A DNA stretch of 34,213 nt from Nostoc favosum CHAB5714. GTDB lineage: Bacteria; Cyanobacteriota; Cyanobacteriia; Cyanobacteriales; Nostocaceae. The translations under genes and the position numbers were made by a program. Below the pieces are notes generated by a model that had not been told where the DNA came from, searched no databases, and saw only the letters and a program-made list of their open reading frames with translations. The stretch is from contig NZ_JAIVFQ010000074.1 in NCBI RefSeq assembly GCF_020829495.1, positions 1 to 34,213 of the forward strand, in the 5' to 3' direction. Below, one piece after another: positions 31,699 to 34,213 of the stretch (position 1 is its first letter; each line of letters begins with the position of its first letter).

Positions 31699-32583
31699 CT
31701 AACTCCTAATTTCTGGAGGTACTAAAACAGCTACAGCTTTAGGTATAACCCGAAAATGAGCAGGAGTGTAGGTAGTGATTTCACCATCTGTATTAATAGG
31801 GCGCGGTTTGCGAGTATACACCTCTATTTCTTGACCTTGAAGAGAGCGTACACTCTCCCAATGTATATGTCGCCCTTGTCGCAGCGCAGGGAGTAATAGT
31901 ATAATCTGCCACCAATGTTTCATCTCCAAGCTATAGAGGTCTAGCCTTTGGTCATCTATTGCCGCATCGTCAGCCACTGCCATACCACCGCCGTAATAGC
32001 GGCCGTTACCCACAGCAATTTGCACTGTTTTCACGCGAACTGATTCACCATTGATTAAAATCTCCGCAGTAAAAGGTCTAGCTTCCCAAATCACTTGCAA
32101 TGCAGTGGCGGCATAAGCAAATATTCCCCAACGGCGTTTGGCTTCTTTGGTAAGTAGCTGGGTAATTTTTACACTCAATCCCAGACTGGCAACGTTAAAG
32201 AAGTGCTTGCCGTTCACCCAACCCAAGTCGATGCGGCGTAAATTTCTATAGGCAATAATTTTGCAAGCTTCGCTGAGGGAATTCGGAATTTTCAAAGTCC
32301 TGGCTAGGTCGTTGGCAGTTCCTAAAGGCAAAATTCCCAAAGGTAACTGAGTATCAACTAAAGCATCTACTGCGGCATTGAGAGTCCCATCTCCTCCACC
32401 AATGATTACCAAGTCAACTTGATGCTGATAGCGAAGTATAACTTCAGCAAGATGTTTGGGGTCTTCTGTAGACTGCTCAATTAAATCAAAGCCAAGTGTC
32501 TTCAGATATTCAATCGCTTCCGATAGACCCTTTTGCCCTTGGCGGGCATGACGATTTACTAACAGCAGTGCGCGAGAACTCAT
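31699..32583 (-). CDS. Diacylglycerol/lipid kinase (YegS/BmrU family)
   Basis: 294 aa cytoplasmic lipid kinase. The nucleotide-binding GGGDGTLNAAVDAL (residues 62-75) and LPLGTANDLARTL are conserved, as are FFNVASLGLSVKI and GRYYGGGMAVADDAAIDDQRLDLY. Uses ATP to phosphorylate diacylglycerol or another lipid; substrate not readable. It lies upstream of exoD on the same strand, which hints at envelope lipid and polysaccharide work. Confidence 0.92.
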   Translation of the reverse strand: MSSRALLLVNRHARQGQKGLSEAIEYLKTLGFDLIEQSTEDPKHLAEVILRYQHQVDLVIIGGGDGTLNAAVDALVDTQLPLGILPLGTANDLARTLKIPNSLSEACKIIAYRNLRRIDLGWVNGKHFFNVASLGLSVKITQLLTKEAKRRWGIFAYAATALQVIWEARPFTAEILINGESVRVKTVQIAVGNGRYYGGGMAVADDAAIDDQRLDLYSLEMKHWWQIILLLPALRQGRHIHWESVRSLQGQEIEVYTRKPRPINTDGEITTYTPAHFRVIPKAVAVLVPPEIRS

Positions 32584-33277
32584 GGGTAGTACCTTTCGTA
32601 GTTGATATGTCTAATTATCCGCATCCATGTATTCTGCTTCAAGTTGACTATCAAAAAGTGTTTAATTTGTTATGACAATTATCAAAAATTCATTTCGTCA
32701 ATGGTTATTATGTTGTGCTTACAGATTTTTAATTTCTATTTTATCTAGTTTATCTCTATTAACCGTCGGTGTGTTGATACTGAGTAAATATACTTTTTAC
32801 TCACTAAATGACAGGATTTACGTATTTTGTTTCTAAAATATAGGACTACTATTTGATTTTTAAAAGATACGTAGGGGAGACAGTCGTGTGGGCGGGTTTC
32901 CCAACTTGAGCGTTAGCGTAGCGGTAGCGACGCAGGAGCGTCACTGGCGTTGTGTAGCTGCGAGAGTACGACACCAAATCCTTACGAATGGTGCGTTAGG
33001 ATGAAATCCATAACGCATCCTACAGTACCTAATTTTGTTCACAGATCAAATAGGAACCCGATATATAATGCTAATATTATAATATCCATAAAATAATGCC
33101 TAACAATAATTATTTATTGGTATAGATACATATTTTTAGATAAAACTTGTATAACTACTATTAATATTTACAATTTTTTAACTTTATTTAATGGGTAAAA
33201 TTTGTTCGTAGTTTGCGCTTTCTTCGCTAAAGTTCTAAGAGGAAGCCTGAGTTACCCCTGCTTCCCCTAATTAAAAT
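32584..33277. other. Gene-free spacer with a nested MITE
   Basis: No gene seen. A+T-rich flanks enclose the element at 32838-33066, listed separately. Confidence 0.6.
32838..33066. mobile_element. MITE-like element with nested small repeat
   Basis: Imperfect inverted ends (ATATAGGACTACTATTTGAT at the left; ATCAAATAGGAACCCGATAT at the right). The interior has a GC-rich palindromic segment (32888-32950), a degenerate relative of the GCCACT...AGTGGC family, and a GTGCGTTA/TAACGCAT hairpin (32990-33020). Confidence 0.55.
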
Positions 33278-33754
33278 TTACTTACTTAGTGCCCGACCAT
33301 CTAAACGACATAATTTTACTTTGTTGATGATCTTCGCACCGATTCTTTCATAGAACTTGATTCCACGCTCGTTAGATACAGCTACAGTCCAATCGATTCT
33401 GCCACAGCCTTTTTCCTGTCCAATCTGGCGCAAGCGTAGCATCAGCGCCTGACCAACTTGGTGGCTTCGATGTTCAGCTTTAATATATAAGTCATCAAGC
33501 CAAATTCCAGGTTTTGCTAAAAAAGTTGAATAGATAAAGTGATAGGTTGCTAACCCAATAGCAACCCCATCAACCTCAGCTAAAAGAACAAAAGCAAGGG
33601 GTTTTTCTCCAAATAGATCAATTTCTAGCTTTTGAGGAGTTGCTTCTACAGATTCAGGACAATCATCAAATTCGGCTTTCAAATAAATCAATTCCATAAT
33701 GGCAGTAATATCCCTTTGGCTTACATGTCGAATTGAAATATTCCTGCCGTTCAT
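33278..33754 (-). CDS. GNAT acetyltransferase
   Basis: 158 aa. Core motifs: IRHVSQRDITAIMELI, FVLLAEVDGVAIGLATYHFIYSTFLAKPGIWLDDLYIKAEHRSHQVGQALMLRL (acetyl-CoA loop) and DWTVAVSNERGIKFYERIGAK. This is close to diamine acetyltransferase-like GNATs. I chose the ATG at 33754 because AAGGAAAAGG lies upstream and the gene then follows the GST fragment by 19 bp; a GTG at 33808 would overlap that fragment. Confidence 0.85.
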   Translation of the reverse strand: MNGRNISIRHVSQRDITAIMELIYLKAEFDDCPESVEATPQKLEIDLFGEKPLAFVLLAEVDGVAIGLATYHFIYSTFLAKPGIWLDDLYIKAEHRSHQVGQALMLRLRQIGQEKGCGRIDWTVAVSNERGIKFYERIGAKIINKVKLCRLDGRALSK

Positions 33755-33773
33755 GTTATTATTTGCCTTTTCC

Positions 33774-34112
33774 TTAAAACTCGTATTGGGAGATAATTTC
33801 TGTCTCACTCTTTGCTGCCTTTATCCACTCTTGCATTGCTGGAAGCGCTAAAACTGCCTCTACATAGTCTCTATAAACAGGATCTAATTGCACATCATAG
33901 GTTACAAACCGCAGGACAACTGGAGCAAAAAATGCATCAACGATGTCTACGACGGGCTACGCCTACGCAAAATTTCCAAATAAAAAATTGCCACCAGCCC
34001 CAAATTTTTGGCGTGATTCTTGCCAGATAGTGGTGATGCGGTCAATGTCTTGTTGTACAACCGATGCTAAACCAAAACCTGGATATTTAGCTATTACGCC
34101 GTAAGCCTCCCA
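33774..34112 (-). pseudogene. Glutathione S-transferase fragment, interrupted
   Basis: Minus-strand reading gives a GST C-terminal domain: AKYPGFGLASVVQQDIDRI, GAGGNFLFGNF, then after an interruption VDAFFAPVVLRFVTYDV and LALPAMQEWIKAAKSE to a TAA. Two TAG codons lie in a 21-nt insertion (33945-33965); without it the protein reads GNFAIVDAFFAPV, a normal GST sequence. The 5' part is also gone: homology stops near 34097, where unrelated sequence with a hairpin begins. So it is a double-damaged remnant, once in operon with the acetyltransferase. Confidence 0.85.
33945..33965 (+). repeat. 21-nt small dispersed repeat in the GST fragment
   Basis: Begins GTCTACGACGGGCTACG and ends CCTA, placed between CGAT and CGC. 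Deleting it leaves ACGATCGC, one base from HIP1. Same type as 25462-25482. Confidence 0.85.
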
Positions 34113-34137
34113 CTAAAACGGTACTCCGTTTAGTGGT
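34109..34137. repeat. CCACTAAAACGG hairpin
   Basis: CCACTAAAACGG-tact-CCGTTTAGTGG, an 11-bp stem with one bulge. It resembles the end hairpin of IS200/IS605-type elements and marks the edge where GST homology stops. Confidence 0.5.
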
Positions 34138-34213
34138 GAGATATAAGGCGGTTAAAATTAACGCGACCTCCAACCAATTCAATCCGCAGGATTGACAGGG
34201 AGGGGGTCAGTGT
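34130..34213 (-). CDS. Partial open frame at window edge
   Basis: Open from the window edge to TAA at 34130-34132: 27 codons ending VNFNRLISHH. It ends inside the hairpin, as the last codons of a transposon gene (tnpB-like) sometimes do near the right end. I do not recognise it; the rest lies outside the window. Confidence 0.25.
   Translation of the reverse strand, partial: TLTPSLSILRIELVGGRVNFNRLISHH

Overview
The window comes from a filamentous, heterocyst-type cyanobacterium (Nostoc/Anabaena group). This rests on frequent HIP1 octamers (GCGATCGC) in genes and spacers, tandem heptamer repeats (STRR) in several intergenic regions, many small palindromic dispersed elements, and cyanobacterial gene content (photosystem II S4-domain protein, ClpP paralogue, MobA, LapA-like protein, several conserved cyanobacterial unknowns). 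It is a chromosomal stretch of mostly housekeeping genes, with toxin-antitoxin modules and very small mobile repeats threaded through the spacers. No rRNA, tRNA, prophage, complete IS or CRISPR array was seen.

Layout. 0.2-2.0 kb: recN. 2.4-2.9 kb: a small protein made of seven 13-residue repeats, with a strong Shine-Dalgarno site and its own terminator. 3.3-6.7 kb (minus): a drug-efflux operon in the order ABC ATPase, ABC permease, MarR regulator, MFS exporter, with a candidate MarR operator inside its promoter. 6.8-8.2 kb: a DUF6883/DUF4926 pair, then a PIN-toxin module. 8.7-10.2 kb: an exported GHL10-type glycosyl-hydrolase-like protein. 10.3-10.9 kb (minus): mobA. 11.0-11.6 kb: a second PIN-toxin module. 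11.7-13.8 kb (minus): a DUF255/thioredoxin-like protein. 14.8-15.4 kb: clpP. 15.8-17.4 kb (minus): a conserved gene of unknown function and a decayed partial copy of it, the copy carrying a 12 x 21 bp repeat and split by a small transposon-like element. 18.5-21.5 kb: an RNase II/R family gene with a degraded catalytic motif, followed by ubiX. 21.9-24.6 kb: lapA-like gene, a small unknown gene, a gene-free kilobase, and aroK. 25.0-28.8 kb: unknown gene, membrane protein, acetyltransferase and S4-domain gene, with a RelE/Phd-like module inserted between the last two. 28.9-30.4 kb (minus): SDR oxidoreductase and a lipoprotein-like or anchored unknown. 30.6-31.0 kb: three tandem 147-bp units, each ending in a terminator hairpin (candidate small RNA array). 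31.0-34.2 kb (minus): exoD, lipid kinase, acetyltransferase, and a glutathione S-transferase fragment killed by a 21-nt insertion.

The strongest second-look items are the tandem terminator/sRNA array, whose stem covaries between copies; the exact 21-nt insertion into a HIP1-like site of the GST gene; the 85-bp direct repeat flanking the inserted toxin-antitoxin module; the RNB protein lacking the usual catalytic aspartates; the 13-residue-repeat protein; and the element-split heptad-repeat gene. All function calls are from reading the sequence; no database search was run.
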